Origin: Pochonia chlamydosporia 170
Taxonomy: Eukaryota; Ascomycota; Sordariomycetes; Hypocreales; Clavicipitaceae
DNA length: 64,000 nt
Assembly (NCBI RefSeq): GCF_001653235.2
Contig: NC_035790.1
Location: 3,906,001 to 3,970,000 of the forward strand
Reading direction: 5' to 3'
Shown here one piece after another: positions 34,239 through 45,161 of the stretch (positions are counted from its first letter, which is position 1; each line of letters starts with the position of its first letter). A program made the translations under genes and the position numbers. The notes under the pieces are model-generated. The model was not told the origin of the DNA, searched no databases, and was given only the letters and a program-made list of their open reading frames with translations.

Positions 34239-35666
34239 ATGAAGTGCTACCTCCCTGCAATCGTGCTGTTGGCTCGTCAGACACTGGCCTGGAACCATAG
34301 CAGTGCGGAGGAACTAAGAAGTGTGTTGGTAAAGAGGGAGGATACTCTGGTTGCTTGTAAGTGTTGAATTTAAGCTACGGGAATGAGTGACGAGCTTGCG
34401 CTGACTTGGCTGTAGTTGTGGTGGTGAGTGAGTCCATACATGCACTCATTTTGCGGGCGGATTATTTCAGAATGGCGGTGCCGCATATCGCGCGGTATGA
34501 AGTCATATACTGCCATGGTTGTGTACTTCGCTGTAGAGGAATATATCCTGCCATTGACTGCCAACTAGCTGACGATTACATGTATTGATAGCCGGACCAG
34601 TAAGGCGACCAAATGCCTTCACTTGATACACGATGGACTAACATCATTAGCGAACCGAGCAAGACTTTACTGGCAGAATGGGCGGCCATTCAAGACAAAG
34701 TCACCGCCAAGTCGATCGATTGTATAACGTCTCGAGACCTCTGCGCTGAACTAGATGTCGCCTCTTTCCCTGCAATTCGTCTGTATCACGGCGATCAACA
34801 AATGGTTAGATACCGTGGGCCGCGTAAAGCAACGCAGTAAGTCATATCTGACAAAAAAGCACATCTACTGCGCAATGTCTAACATAACCAGCATCACGTC
34901 CTTCTTCAAGCGCCAACAACATACAACCATCAAACTGAGCAATGCTGAAACGGGAGTGTTTTCCACCAAGGACGACTTCGTCTTCATCGCACACCTGCAC
35001 GAAAGCGACACAGAACTCCTACGTCGGTTCTCCGCAACTGCGGACATGTATCGAGATCGTTACACATTCGGCTATCTGACAGACGTTGCGAAACATGAAG
35101 CAAGCAAGGTGGCGTGCTACAACAACATTGACGGACTGCAGCACTCGGAGACGAAGCTGGAGCGAATTGGAGCGATTCCACGGTTCCTCGAGATATGTAC
35201 CGAACTGTTGATTCCGCAATTAACCCGGAAGACAGAACTCAAGTACAGACAGGTAAGCTTGAGTTGATACGCTGGTTCAAGAATGCTCACTGACAACTTG
35301 TTAAAGCCAGGAAAATCGTTAGTATACTATTTCACTGCCGACGAGTCCGACCGGGCCTCGTACGTGAACACCATGAAGCCGCTTGCAAAGACGTATCAAG
35401 AATACTTGAAATTTGTGACGGTCGACAGCGCCGAATATGCAGACATGTCGCGTGCCATGGGCCTGCAATCGGCGAGAGGTCTCGTGGTGGAAAACACACA
35501 CAACGGGCAGTTCTTTCCGTACCCTGAATCCGGTGGAAAGGGAATGGCAGCCGAGGAAGTTGGTGCATTTATTACGGCAATTTCCCAGGGGTCTGTTCAG
35601 CCGTGGACGGGGCACAATCAATCTCCAGGGGCGGACGCCACTGGCCCGAGGCGTGATGAGCTTTGA
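34239..35666 (+). CDS. Redox-inactive PDI-like protein with RDEL ER-retention tail
   Basis: Six exons, 34239-34356, 34416-34423, 34592-34599, 34651-34836, 34892-35252 and 35307-35666, give 346 aa. An N-terminal signal peptide (YLPAIVLLARQTLAW) is followed by a thioredoxin-like domain whose active-site region reads VAFVVPDHEPSK (38-49). At the place of W-C-x-x-C it has D44-H45-E-P-S48, so both cysteines are missing. SFPAIRLYHGDQQMVRYRG is the usual end of such a domain with its cis-proline. Two further thioredoxin-fold regions follow (b-like, about 112-225; b'-like, LVYYFTADESDRASYV onward), and the protein stops with RRDEL. The a' domain of full PDI is absent. Exons 2 and 3 are 8 bp each; all flanking introns have consensus donors, CTRAY branch sites and TAG acceptors. 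Likely an ER chaperone or escort, not an oxidoreductase. Confidence 0.8.
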
Positions 35667-36339
35667 GACTGTGCTGAACTCGTGGGTCGACGGGGCGACT
35701 TGATTGGGTTTGATGTTGCGCGATGGAAAATGGATCTGCGTGTGTCGTTTCGATAAGCGGTTGGGCGTCAGGCGTGGCTTTGTTGACCTAGCTGAGGTTC
35801 AATGCTATCTTCTGGCTTGCAAGCTGGATCTCAAGGGGGAGAGCCAGTCCACGCGTGTAGACAAATTTAGCCGTGCCAGTTTGGCAATTTGTTCGAGGAG
35901 AGTTTGGTTGATGGGAAAGAAGCTTTTACTTTGGCTGATTGTCAAGATTGGGGCAATCACGAGCTCACAACTTACCAAGTCAGATGTCTTAATTGTCCTG
36001 CGCACTGCGGCCCATAAGATATAGACGTCAACTGGTTGGATCGAGGACACAGTTAGACCATGCCAAACACATGGCCTCGGGCAACGGAACGATTTTGGCT
36101 GGATGCCAATCATCAATACAGGGAATTAATTGAATTGAATGACTGCCCGAAGGGATGAAATAAGATCATGTATTCTTATAAAACACAGTATCTGACGTAG
36201 CAGGTCGGAAATAGTCTATATGTCATTGAAGCTGGTGCCAGCAGCAGCCACTCTGTCAACTTCCCAGCTTCACCCCGTTGACAAAAGTCCAATATCACAG
36301 TACAAGACAACAGACCCTCACTCAGTACAGCATGCCAGT
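35667..36339. other. Intergenic region between two convergent 3' ends
   Basis: About 670 bp between the PDI-like gene and the secreted unknown. Nothing supportable inside. Confidence 0.5.
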
Positions 36340-37086
36340 TTAGCTGCCCTGCTTGCCGTTTAGTTCCCCAACCGTGATCTCGTACGTCCCCGCATCGAGT
36401 TGATTAACACTCCACGGCATATCGTTCCCACAGACCTTATCCTTGTACGGGGCAGTCAACTTCATATTCACACCAACCATTGATGTAAACGGCGTGCCAA
36501 AAGTAGCAGCCGTAAAGGGATACTTTGTGCAGTCCTGAAGTCCAGTGTTGTAGTACTCCACGAAGCCTACCCACTTCCCTCCCTTCATTCCGCTCACACC
36601 GGCCGGCAAGTCGAAGGACCCCATACCCCAAGTCTGATTAGTGTTGGAGTTGATAAGTGTGCCGGAATACGTTTGCCCATTGACCTTGATCTGCAGATGA
36701 TATGTGTCGTTATAGCTTGATTCAACGTCAATTGCGCAAGAAACGCCGGGTCCCCCGTCCGCGCCGAGATGGCAGGCTTTATCTGTGGTGGTCGTGTCGG
36801 GGAAAAAGCTCGAGAAAGTGGCATGTACGATGCTTTTCCCGTTTTTGTCTGGTCTAGGCTGCAGACCGGTGTATATGACGGAAAACGGATACTTCTTGGG
36901 AATGTTTTTAAAGGAAATAGCTTGCTCGAAGTAGTACGCTGATTCGTGGGGCGCCTTTGGCATCGCCATGGGAAACGTAACATCTTGCAGTCCGCTAGCT
37001 GGGACATTTGCTGCTTCCCAGCCCAGATGGACCATTTGCACGGCGACAGCGGCCGGTAGTAGAGGGGAAAGAGTTATCAATCTCAT
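36340..37086 (-). CDS. Secreted protein of unknown function, 248 aa
   Basis: Intronless frame on the minus strand. The N-terminus MRLITLSPLLPAAVAVQ is a signal peptide. The mature part is rich in beta-strand pattern, with several Cys residues likely paired (ACHLGADGGPGVSCAID; QDCTKYPF; DKVCGND) and potential N-glycosylation sites (NDT, NQT). The string YTGLQPRPD followed by a Cys/Gly segment and a WGMGSFDLPAG strand recalls the layout of secreted jelly-roll-like DUF3472 proteins, but I cannot make that assignment from memory alone. There is no ER-retention tail, membrane anchor or GPI signal. It faces the PDI-like gene tail to tail, so shared regulation is not implied. Confidence 0.75.
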   Translation of the reverse strand: MRLITLSPLLPAAVAVQMVHLGWEAANVPASGLQDVTFPMAMPKAPHESAYYFEQAISFKNIPKKYPFSVIYTGLQPRPDKNGKSIVHATFSSFFPDTTTTDKACHLGADGGPGVSCAIDVESSYNDTYHLQIKVNGQTYSGTLINSNTNQTWGMGSFDLPAGVSGMKGGKWVGFVEYYNTGLQDCTKYPFTAATFGTPFTSMVGVNMKLTAPYKDKVCGNDMPWSVNQLDAGTYEITVGELNGKQGS

Positions 37087-39108
37087 GGCTTGTATGCGTC
37101 AAACTTGTAAGCTGGAGAAAGGTGCTTGTGGTTGTAAACAGTTGAAACTAATCGTGTAGAGGTCTGATGAGCTGCTTTGAACAGCTATCAAGTCCTTAGA
37201 ATAACTAGTATGCAACGACTTGGTATTTATCGAATTTGACCTACTCTATTTACAACTGCCCTGCCAGCGGAAAATACTCTGGTGCTACCTGTGCATAACC
37301 GTAAAGGACTAGCATGATCAACAATAGAGGAAACATCATGACTAGAGGTATCTCAGATAGATTGATTACAATGCGATAGCTGTTACATGAGCAAAGAGCA
37401 GACGATCTCGCAAAGTGTCTGTAATGCCATATACAACAGCATAATGCCAAGGAACTCATGTAGTCCTCAGCACTTATGCCAGAGGTGTTGGGAAGAACTT
37501 CCTCAGTCGCGAAGCCAAGTCGTGAATGGAGCCAATTGACAATTGGAACCACATAAAATGACGATCCAGACGATCCAAAGGGGCTCCCCACAAGGATCTT
37601 TCCAGCATTCCCTGGCGAAGAGCGGAAGTTTTTGCTAGCTGATCTTACCCCGTTGAAGATCTGGAACAAACGGGTCAGTCATGGAGGGTTACGCCGAATC
37701 ATTTTGGCTGTACTTGTGATTGTGTGCCTCAAGGTCAACCAGTTAGTCTTGGGTAAGAGAGGACCGTTCCTAGCATCTGGTATAGAATCACATAGCCCGA
37801 AGGGTAAAGAATGTATGTTCTTTCAGTAATACGTGTTTACTCTTGAGCCTGCAGTTAGGTGCCCGTTGAGTTCGCCGCTCGGTTCAACTAGGCTGACCCT
37901 TGGCAGCAACATCGCGTAGTCATGAACAAACGTGGTTCTGAACCCGGGGCAAAACCAAGCTGCATGGACTCGTTGTGGAGCCGCTGAAGTCCTTCATATC
38001 GGCCGTTGCTGTTCACGCAGTACTCTGTATTTTATGCAGATTCTATGGTGGAGGTTTACACCAAATAGTAGAATGTAGCTTGGTGAATTTGGGATCATTG
38101 TTCTGAACGCACTGAAGTGTTTCAGGTGCTGATTGGAGCTTGTCATTCCTAAAGCAACCTGGCAGGGTCATGGTTGGTTGTCTTTCAGCTCGTGGCACTA
38201 CTTGGCTGGGTTGCTGCGTCCGCCTGCGCCAGACCTCGTGTTTGGTAATATGGTTGCTTCTCGTTTTAAAGGCGTCCTTTCGAATGTGGCCCTTGGTTGG
38301 CTGGGGTGATTGAAAGGACGAAGAATGTTAAATACCGACGGTGTTGATTGAGAGCTCCAATAAGGACCCCTGTCGGTTGCGATTGGAATAAGAAGATTTT
38401 TTTTAATTAATGACGCTAGTGAAACAATTTAGATGTTCGAGAATTGAAAACTGCAGGGCCTAGATGCATGTGAATGTAGTGCAACAATAGAATGGGTGAC
38501 GGGGATAGGGGTTTCTGGTCAGCGGACCAATGGCGTTGCCAGCGTAAAAGTCGACTCGTACATTCTCTGTTCTGAGCTATTAAATTCTGAGCTATTAAAA
38601 TGACATGGCCGATGTGATGGCCTCTTTTCGTGTTGGCAAGACGTCAGTCAGATGTCGTAAAGTAAGGAAGGGGAATGCTCAAGGCGATCTCGAGAATGAA
38701 CATGACTTTAACGTACTTTGTGCCCCGTACTCCATAATCTGCAACCAAAAGGGCATTGAACAGAACCGGATGGCCGGACTGTCGTGGGCTGTTATCTGCG
38801 TTTCATTCAATGTGATGACGACAGTGTCTCCAGAATCTCTGTGGTGGCAGTGTTTAATCAAGGCTGGCCTGGCTGTGTGGTAGTGTTTACGAGGCCACCC
38901 AACTTGAGAAGATTGACGCTTGTTCCGTTCTCAAGCCAAAGTACAAACCAGACTGGTATCAGCATCGGAGGTCAGTTCACTCAGACCAGACTTAACGGCT
39001 TAATCAGGCTGTGCCTCGCTCCTGCCTCAATGTTTCGGCATTTTTTTCCGCCCCAAGAAAGAACAAACAAAGGAGGCAGGAACATTGAACCTTAATTATC
39101 GGCTGAAC

Positions 39109-39134
39109 GGCAGAGGCAAAGGCAGAGGCAGAGG
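39109..39134. repeat. Short tandem repeat of GGCARA units
   Basis: Four tandem hexamers (GGCAGA, GGCAAA, GGCAGA, GGCAGA) followed by GG. A small microsatellite in a gene-free stretch. Confidence 0.8.
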
Positions 39135-39867
39135 TCACTTCAGAGTTAATAGAAGCTACAGATGTACTTTTGGTAGAGTTTTTCACATTGCGCAGAGCCA
39201 CACCAAAACCGAACAAAGTACATGCAGCCACCGGCGATTTTTTGCCACGCCAGACGGCACCAGCACGGCCATTTCCCACCAGACCAGTTGACCAGACTCA
39301 ACAGACTTCAAGGGTCCAGAGCGGCACCCCAAATTTGGCACTACGACAATGCTAGAACACGCCAGTGAACTCACCATCACCAACCACGGCCGCCACATAC
39401 CCGCGCCAGCAAGATTGTGTGCTGCACGGCCAAAAGTCGTAAGTCGTGTCTGGTTCGTTGGCCACGTCGACTAGAGTCCGCCACGGCCATGGAGAGACTG
39501 AGGCCTTCCCAGTTTCCCAGTCCCAATATGCGCCAATGTCGAGACAAACGCCAGAACATCCGCCAGGTGCACATCTTCGCACCACGCACGCACCACGCAT
39601 CCCTGGCTTCCTTTGATCCCTCCTCGATTTGGCACTAGTGGGCCGCAAGAGGTGAAAAAATAGTTCCGCAGAGCGGGTCCGAGGACATTCTGGTTGAAGT
39701 GGACATGGAGTTTGGGAGCCAAGGAGCACCTAAGCCTTTTCTCCAACGGGACACGACCAGCTTGGGCCTATTGTTGCGGCATTGCCAACCCATGCCATGC
39801 CTGGTCAAGGCCTCAAACCTCCAGCAAGGCAAGGTGGGCGGAATCCACGGGCTGTCCTGTCAGTGAG

Positions 39868-39883
39868 TACTTCGTACTCCGTA
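39868..39883. repeat. Copy of the TACGGAGTA/TACTCCGTA intergenic element
   Basis: Reads TACTTCGTACTCCGTA; the right half matches the perfect 16-bp palindrome at 43114-43129, the left half differs at three bases. Confidence 0.6.
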
Positions 39884-40521
39884 GCTGAGAGCACCGATTA
39901 CGATTGCCTAGTGTGGTGGTCTGGTCTTGTTTGAAAACTCACTGACCATGCCTGCCACCGGCCAACCGAGCCCAGAGAACTGTGTTCAGCTTGTCCAAGT
40001 AACTGTCGCATCACATCCTAGCGGTTCCACAATGTTGCGTGGACAGAGTAAGTCGAAGTCTATTATCCTATCCTGTCTGTTCCCCTTCTTCCCTGTGGCA
40101 GTTTGCTTTTCTTTTGCCTCGCTCCGCCTGTTCTTACCCAACCACTTTCCCCTTCTCTTCTCTTCTCTCTTGTTACTCATGCTCTTGTTTCAAGAGTATT
40201 GACCCCCCTTCCTTTGTTGCGTACCTGCTTGCGTGGTGGTCCCCAAGTTGAGGAATTCAAGGGTTGATTATACCCGTTTCTCTACATTCGCTTTTCCGCC
40301 ACTCTGAGCAGGTCATCAACCCACGTGCTGGTCAGTTCCTGGACCAGCCGTTCGGTCCTGGGAAACAGATAGCACGCTGAGAATCTCAAGCGTGTTTTCT
40401 TAATCTCCTTGGGTTCTTTCCCTTCAAGCTTTTTAGTCCCCTATCTTTTTTTGCGTTTTGTTGCTTCTTTCACCTGAACTCGCATCGCCGAGACTCTTTC
40501 TTTCGTTCGTTCTTTCGTACT

Positions 40522-42129
40522 ATGTTGGGCTTTTTGGATAAGCAACCTTGGCCTTCATCACCTATTGTCGGCAGAATGGCGGCGTCACGACTTTTTGCGA
40601 GGAGGACCATTGTCCTCATAATCGTGGTCTGTGCCTTCATGTCAGTGCTGATGTTGACGTCGAAACAGCTCGGCCAGCTTTGTGACGGCGGAAGCTATTG
40701 CGACATCTCTGGCTTGCGAGAAAAGCTACCCAAGTTTGGAAACGATGGCACAAATGGCCATAATACCAATGCAAACGACAAGTCTCGCAAAGGAGGCCAA
40801 CATGTCGAACATGACTCCGAGTCTTCCACGCTTGACGACGAGTGTGCGCTATTTCCCAACACCTCAAGCGTCCAACTTATTATGAAGACCGGAGCCTCTG
40901 AATCCTATTCCAAGATTCCTACACAACTCATGACCAACCTAAAATGCGTACCCGACTTCCTCTTCTTTAGTGACATGGCTCAAAAGATTGCGGGTTACAC
41001 AATCCACGATAGTCTCGATACCGTGCTGGACGAAGTTAAGGAAAAGAACAAAGATTTCGAGCTGTATCACCGTCAGAAGAAATGTCCTATCGACCAGGAG
41101 CAGTGCAATAAGAACCACGACGTTGCCAAACAAGGGTGGGACTTGGACAAGTATAAGAACATTCACATGGCCGAAAAGGCGTACAAGCTGCGACCCAATG
41201 CCGACTGGTATTTGTTTGTTGACGCCGACACATATGTTGTTTTCCCGACCTTGATGGAGTGGCTCAAGGCTTTGGACCCCAACAAGCCTCATTACATTGG
41301 GAGCGTCGCCTATCTGGGTGGATTTCCATTTGGACATGGCGGCAGCGGCTATCTTGTATCAAAAGCGGCCATGCATGCCATGTTTTACGGCAAGACTGGC
41401 GTTGCGAATAAATACGACGAACCTGTTCAGCATACTTGTTGCGGCGATTACATGTGGTCTAAGGCTCTAAAGGATGAAACTGGCATCGAGGTCGTCAATG
41501 CTGTAAGTACAGCAAGCCCTGATTACGACTTCAATTTTTTTGTGGTTACTAATTCCTGATAGTGGCCTGTCATCAATGGGGAGAAACCGCACACCTTACC
41601 ATATGCCGAAGACGAGTGGTGCCAACCTATTGTTACCATGCACCACGCCGCTGCCGAAGATATCTCAGACATATACGCGTTTGAAAAAGAGCGCAAGTTT
41701 CAAAAAATGCTACGAATTAAGGACCTGTATCATAAGTTTATGGGACCGGAGCTCGTGGAGGCTAGACCGGACTGGGACAATCTGAGCGAAGACGTGTATT
41801 ATCTAAACAAGACGCGCGCCGCGTACGAAGACTGGGAGTTGGGCCGAGCCAAGAACGATGACCTGTCGGCCGAGGAAGCCGAAGCCTACAAGAGTTTCGA
41901 TGATTGCAAGAAGGCTTGTTTGAGCATGGACAACTGCTTCCAGTTTCGCTATCAAAATAGCATCTGCGCCGTTGCCCACAAATTTATGCACGGCAAACCC
42001 GTCAAGAAGGGCGACGACGACTCGAAGCGATACATGAGTGGGTGGAACGTGAAGAAAATCAAGGAGTGGATCGAGGAACAAGCCGATTGCGACAAGAAAC
42101 AATTCAAGTGGCCAGTGAAGGATAGGTAA
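40522..42129 (+). CDS. GT31/Fringe-type glycosyltransferase, type II membrane protein
   Basis: Two exons, 40522-41502 and 41563-42129, give 515 aa. A short cytosolic N-terminus precedes a membrane anchor at about 29-46 (RTIVLIIVVCAFMSVLML), the form of a Golgi type II enzyme. The catalytic region has SVQLIMKTGASESYSKI at the start, FLFFSDM, the DxD metal site in WYLFVDADTYVVFPTL (D234, D236), and GGFPFGHGGSGYLVSKAAM followed by CCGDYMWSKALKDE. These match the Fringe/beta-1,3-glycosyltransferase fold (GT31, DUF604-like in fungi). A Cys-rich C-terminal segment (DDCKKACLSMDNCFQFRY) resembles a PAN/Apple module. Donor and acceptor sugars cannot be read from the sequence; beta-1,3-galactosyl or N-acetylglucosaminyl transfer is typical of the family. 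Confidence 0.88.
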
Positions 42130-43113
42130 AAAACGACCGAAGCAGTTTTGAAGCTACCCTGGGACAGGACGGGCCATGGACTCGATCAACGATGCCTACA
42201 TCGAGGTCGACCATTGACGCCGTCACAACTGTCATACCTCTCAGGTACTCGAGTCGAAACGAATAATGTCACCACAGGAAGTCCAGCACGCCCTAGCTGT
42301 TTCTTGGGTGGACGAAAATGAGGCCGTCTGGAAGTCCTATGATACAAAACGGGATGCGACGTCGGCTTCCTACCGATTATGCGTCGAATTTGGAGAGACA
42401 AAGCAGGCAGATCACATGCGGCCTGAAGTTGTATGTTTATTTTTGGAATGCTGTCGTTTGAAACTTGCTAGCATCGAATTACCGCGATTCGGGGACGGCG
42501 TCAACTCATGCGAAGTCATGGGCAACCTGGAACAGCGAACATCAGGGGCAAATCGAGGAAAACGAGCAAAACATTGGGCGGGCACTGTTGGGATACTTTG
42601 ATCCTTTTCTCTTTTGGCTAGTATTTTGGGTTGAGCTTTTGGCATTTCCGGGAGGCAAACACGATATACCCGTCTCCCAAATTGGTTAGGGAGACATTCG
42701 AATTCGAAATCCTGTCATGTAGCGGTGGCTTTTGTACAAGTAAAGGAGTTATTTTTACCACTTGTATTATCAGGCGTTTTGGGTAGATGCTATAAAACGA
42801 GTCTTGTATCATTTGGATGTTGAGGTCTATTGTGATGGTGGCGAGTGAAGTCGAGTGAAGTAAAGTAAAGCATGCAGTGGCGTGTCAAGCGAGACGGATC
42901 GGTACCTGATCGTGATGCAAGGCAATGTAAGCCTCGATTGTGAGATGAAGTAACTGCCGCCCCCTCGGTAATGCATGGCAATGTGTTGGATGGAGAAGGT
43001 TAGGTTACATGACATATCCGCTTCGGGACGGCGCCAAGGGGGCGTCCTTACTGAACGGGCACCAAGCACATCACCATGGCACCAGCGATACTCCTCAGTC
43101 ATATGGTACGAAG

Positions 43114-43129
43114 TACGGAGTACTCCGTA
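43114..43129. repeat. Perfect 16-bp palindrome TACGGAGTACTCCGTA
   Basis: Exact inverted repeat in a gene-free stretch, preceded by TACGAAG. Related copies: 57589-57604 (one mismatch), 39868-39883, 11183-11192, 28770-28780 and 43871-43879. All lie outside genes. Confidence 0.9.
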
Positions 43130-44018
43130 GATACACAGCAGATGCAAAATGACTTTGTGAGACATTTTGGTTGCTGGCCATTCATGAGAGTGTGGCATGC
43201 GAAGGCGTCTCATGGGCAGTGTGGTGTCTGGCGTCTGGTTACCCCTGACACTTTTGCCAAATTATGAGTGATGTCATAGGTAGGCAGGAGGGTCTAATGA
43301 GGTCTTTTTTTACGGAGCACTTTTTGTCGCATTCCCCGCAGGGTGGGATACGATGGCGATGGGGGTCGTTGGGTAAGTGATTAATTGTGGATGAAAAAGG
43401 AAGAACTGGTGCATGTGTTGGAAAGATGATGAGTGCTGTGCATGTGAGGGTTTTGTGGCGTTGTGATTCTGGTGTCACTCTTGGGCATCTGACTTGGGTA
43501 TCATGGGGTGTGGTATGGCGGCCGTCGTGGACTTTGAGTTGAATGTTTGGTGTGATGGTTACCTATGGATGAAGTGAGTGTTGTTGTAGGTGATGAAGTG
43601 GTTTGAGTGCGGATTTGTAGGTGAAGGATGTGCTTTCAGCAGATGTCGATTGATTGCTGCCGTAAAGACACTTGACGATATGGCTGCACTTACGCAAGGG
43701 GCGGTTTATCTCCCAAGACCACAGAAGTAGGGTATCAATGATAACCCGGATAGTTGGTACAGCGCTGATGTTCCCGCAGACCACCACCTATGCATCCCTT
43801 GAAGGGTATGCTTGCATGAAGCGTTATGATGAGTGCTCGAGATGTTTATGCTGCAGCATTCGAAATAGCATACTCCGTACTCCAGACTGATAAAAAGCAT
43901 GAGGCAAAAGCAAGGCACACACACTTGAACCAGACTTGACCTTGAGATTGCGGCCCGTCTGAAAAGCCCCGCTAAAACCCACACACCCGTGGAAAGGGGA
44001 CTTGGACTTGGACCAAGA

Positions 44019-44047
44019 GGGTTGAAGGGTTGAAGGGGTTGAAGGGC
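44019..44047. repeat. Tandem GGTTGAAG-type repeat
   Basis: Three near-identical units of G(G)GTTGAAG in a row. Small simple repeat in an intergenic stretch. Confidence 0.75.
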
Positions 44048-45161
44048 TCCTCTCAAATTTCCCTCCCCAGTCATTAGCAGGGTGCTATTGGATGGGACAA
44101 GATTGAGGTGCTTGCGGACACCCCCTGAGCTCTTTTGCCTCGCAGAGATGCCGTGCTGCATGGAAGGGCGATTTCGTGCAGAAACCAGCACTTGAGAGTT
44201 GTGCCGTCGGCGGGCGGTTCCTGAATTCAGGGGAACGGTCTGGTCTGGTGTGTGTCTGGTGGTATTTGATGGACTGGATGGGTTGGATTGTGCATGAATG
44301 ATGGCGGATGGGGGCTAAATGAAGTCATGCTGTGGTTGTGTTGTATTGCTCAGCTGGCTGGGGCTTGGTGCTTTGGTCTAATAATTCATTGATGGCTGTG
44401 GACCAAGTTGCTCCGTCGCTGGATGAGGTTCGAGATTGTGTGTTCTGGCCTGAATCGAGGCATGGACATGTAGTCATGTCGATGGGATTGGTATTGGAGT
44501 CTGGTTGATGGGCTCACTCCCTTGCCTCCTTTATGCCCCTTGGACTAGACATCAAATGGAGCTAGCACTTTCACGAGCTGGGCAGTTGACCTGCCTGTAA
44601 TCTACAGGTTGTGGTAACATTGAATGACCGCCGGCATGTGGTTGAATGGTTTAGCGCACCTGGCCACTATAATTGCGCCCTGACTGGTGCACGCGCACTA
44701 ATCAGCCAGCCCAAGGTCACTAAAGCCGCTTGCCCACAACGCAGTGCCGCTCCCTTCCAAGCCCGTACCCGTTGTTGCCGTCTCGCAGTCTGGCACCAGA
44801 ACTTGACCGGAACCTCCATTGATGTCCATGTCCATCTTCCGCCTTCATTTCACACCCCCCCGTGTCCGTCCCTTCTTCCTCCATTCCAATCCCATCTTCC
44901 CACCTCTTCTTTCTTCCTTTGCTTCCGCATTCGCCAAATCCTATATCTGTTTCGCCTCTTGCTCGCCTCTTCTCCCCATTTCCAGATTTCCCATCTACTG
45001 CTGTACACCGTTATATCCCAGCGTTGCCGCCTCTTTATTACTACTGTTGCCGCTACTGCTATCAACACCGTTGACCAACCGCTCTCTCGCAAAGCACCAC
45101 TCTCAAGTCCGGTCCAGTCCAGCCTGACAACCCACCGGCATCAACAACACCATCCATCACC

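Larger units (their letters stand above)
37087..40521. other. Gene-free stretch of about 3.4 kb before the GT31 gene
   Basis: No frame here is supported as a gene. The right half (38.9-40.0 kb) is GC-richer and has many CCAGAC/GTCTGG units (for example 38948-38953, 38986-38991, 39250-39255, 39279-39284, 39291-39296) and a TACTCCGTA copy at 39875-39883. The last 450 bp before the ATG are strongly CT-rich, a normal core promoter/leader pattern. Confidence 0.5.
42130..45161. other. Gene-free stretch of about 3.0 kb
   Basis: No supportable gene. It contains the perfect palindrome at 43114-43129, another copy at 43871-43883, GTCTGG units near 44239-44260, a GGTTGAAG tandem repeat, and a strongly CT-rich tract at about 44830-45000 before the next gene. 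Confidence 0.5.

Noticed and set aside
37250..37669. Minus-strand 139-codon frame with a hydrophobic C-terminal segment
   Set aside because: No signal peptide, no conserved motif and no credible promoter or splice partner; probably chance.
37087..40521. Decayed transposon or RIP-mutated repeat in the gene-free block
   Set aside because: No terminal repeats, no transposase or reverse-transcriptase remnants, and no extreme AT bias are visible.
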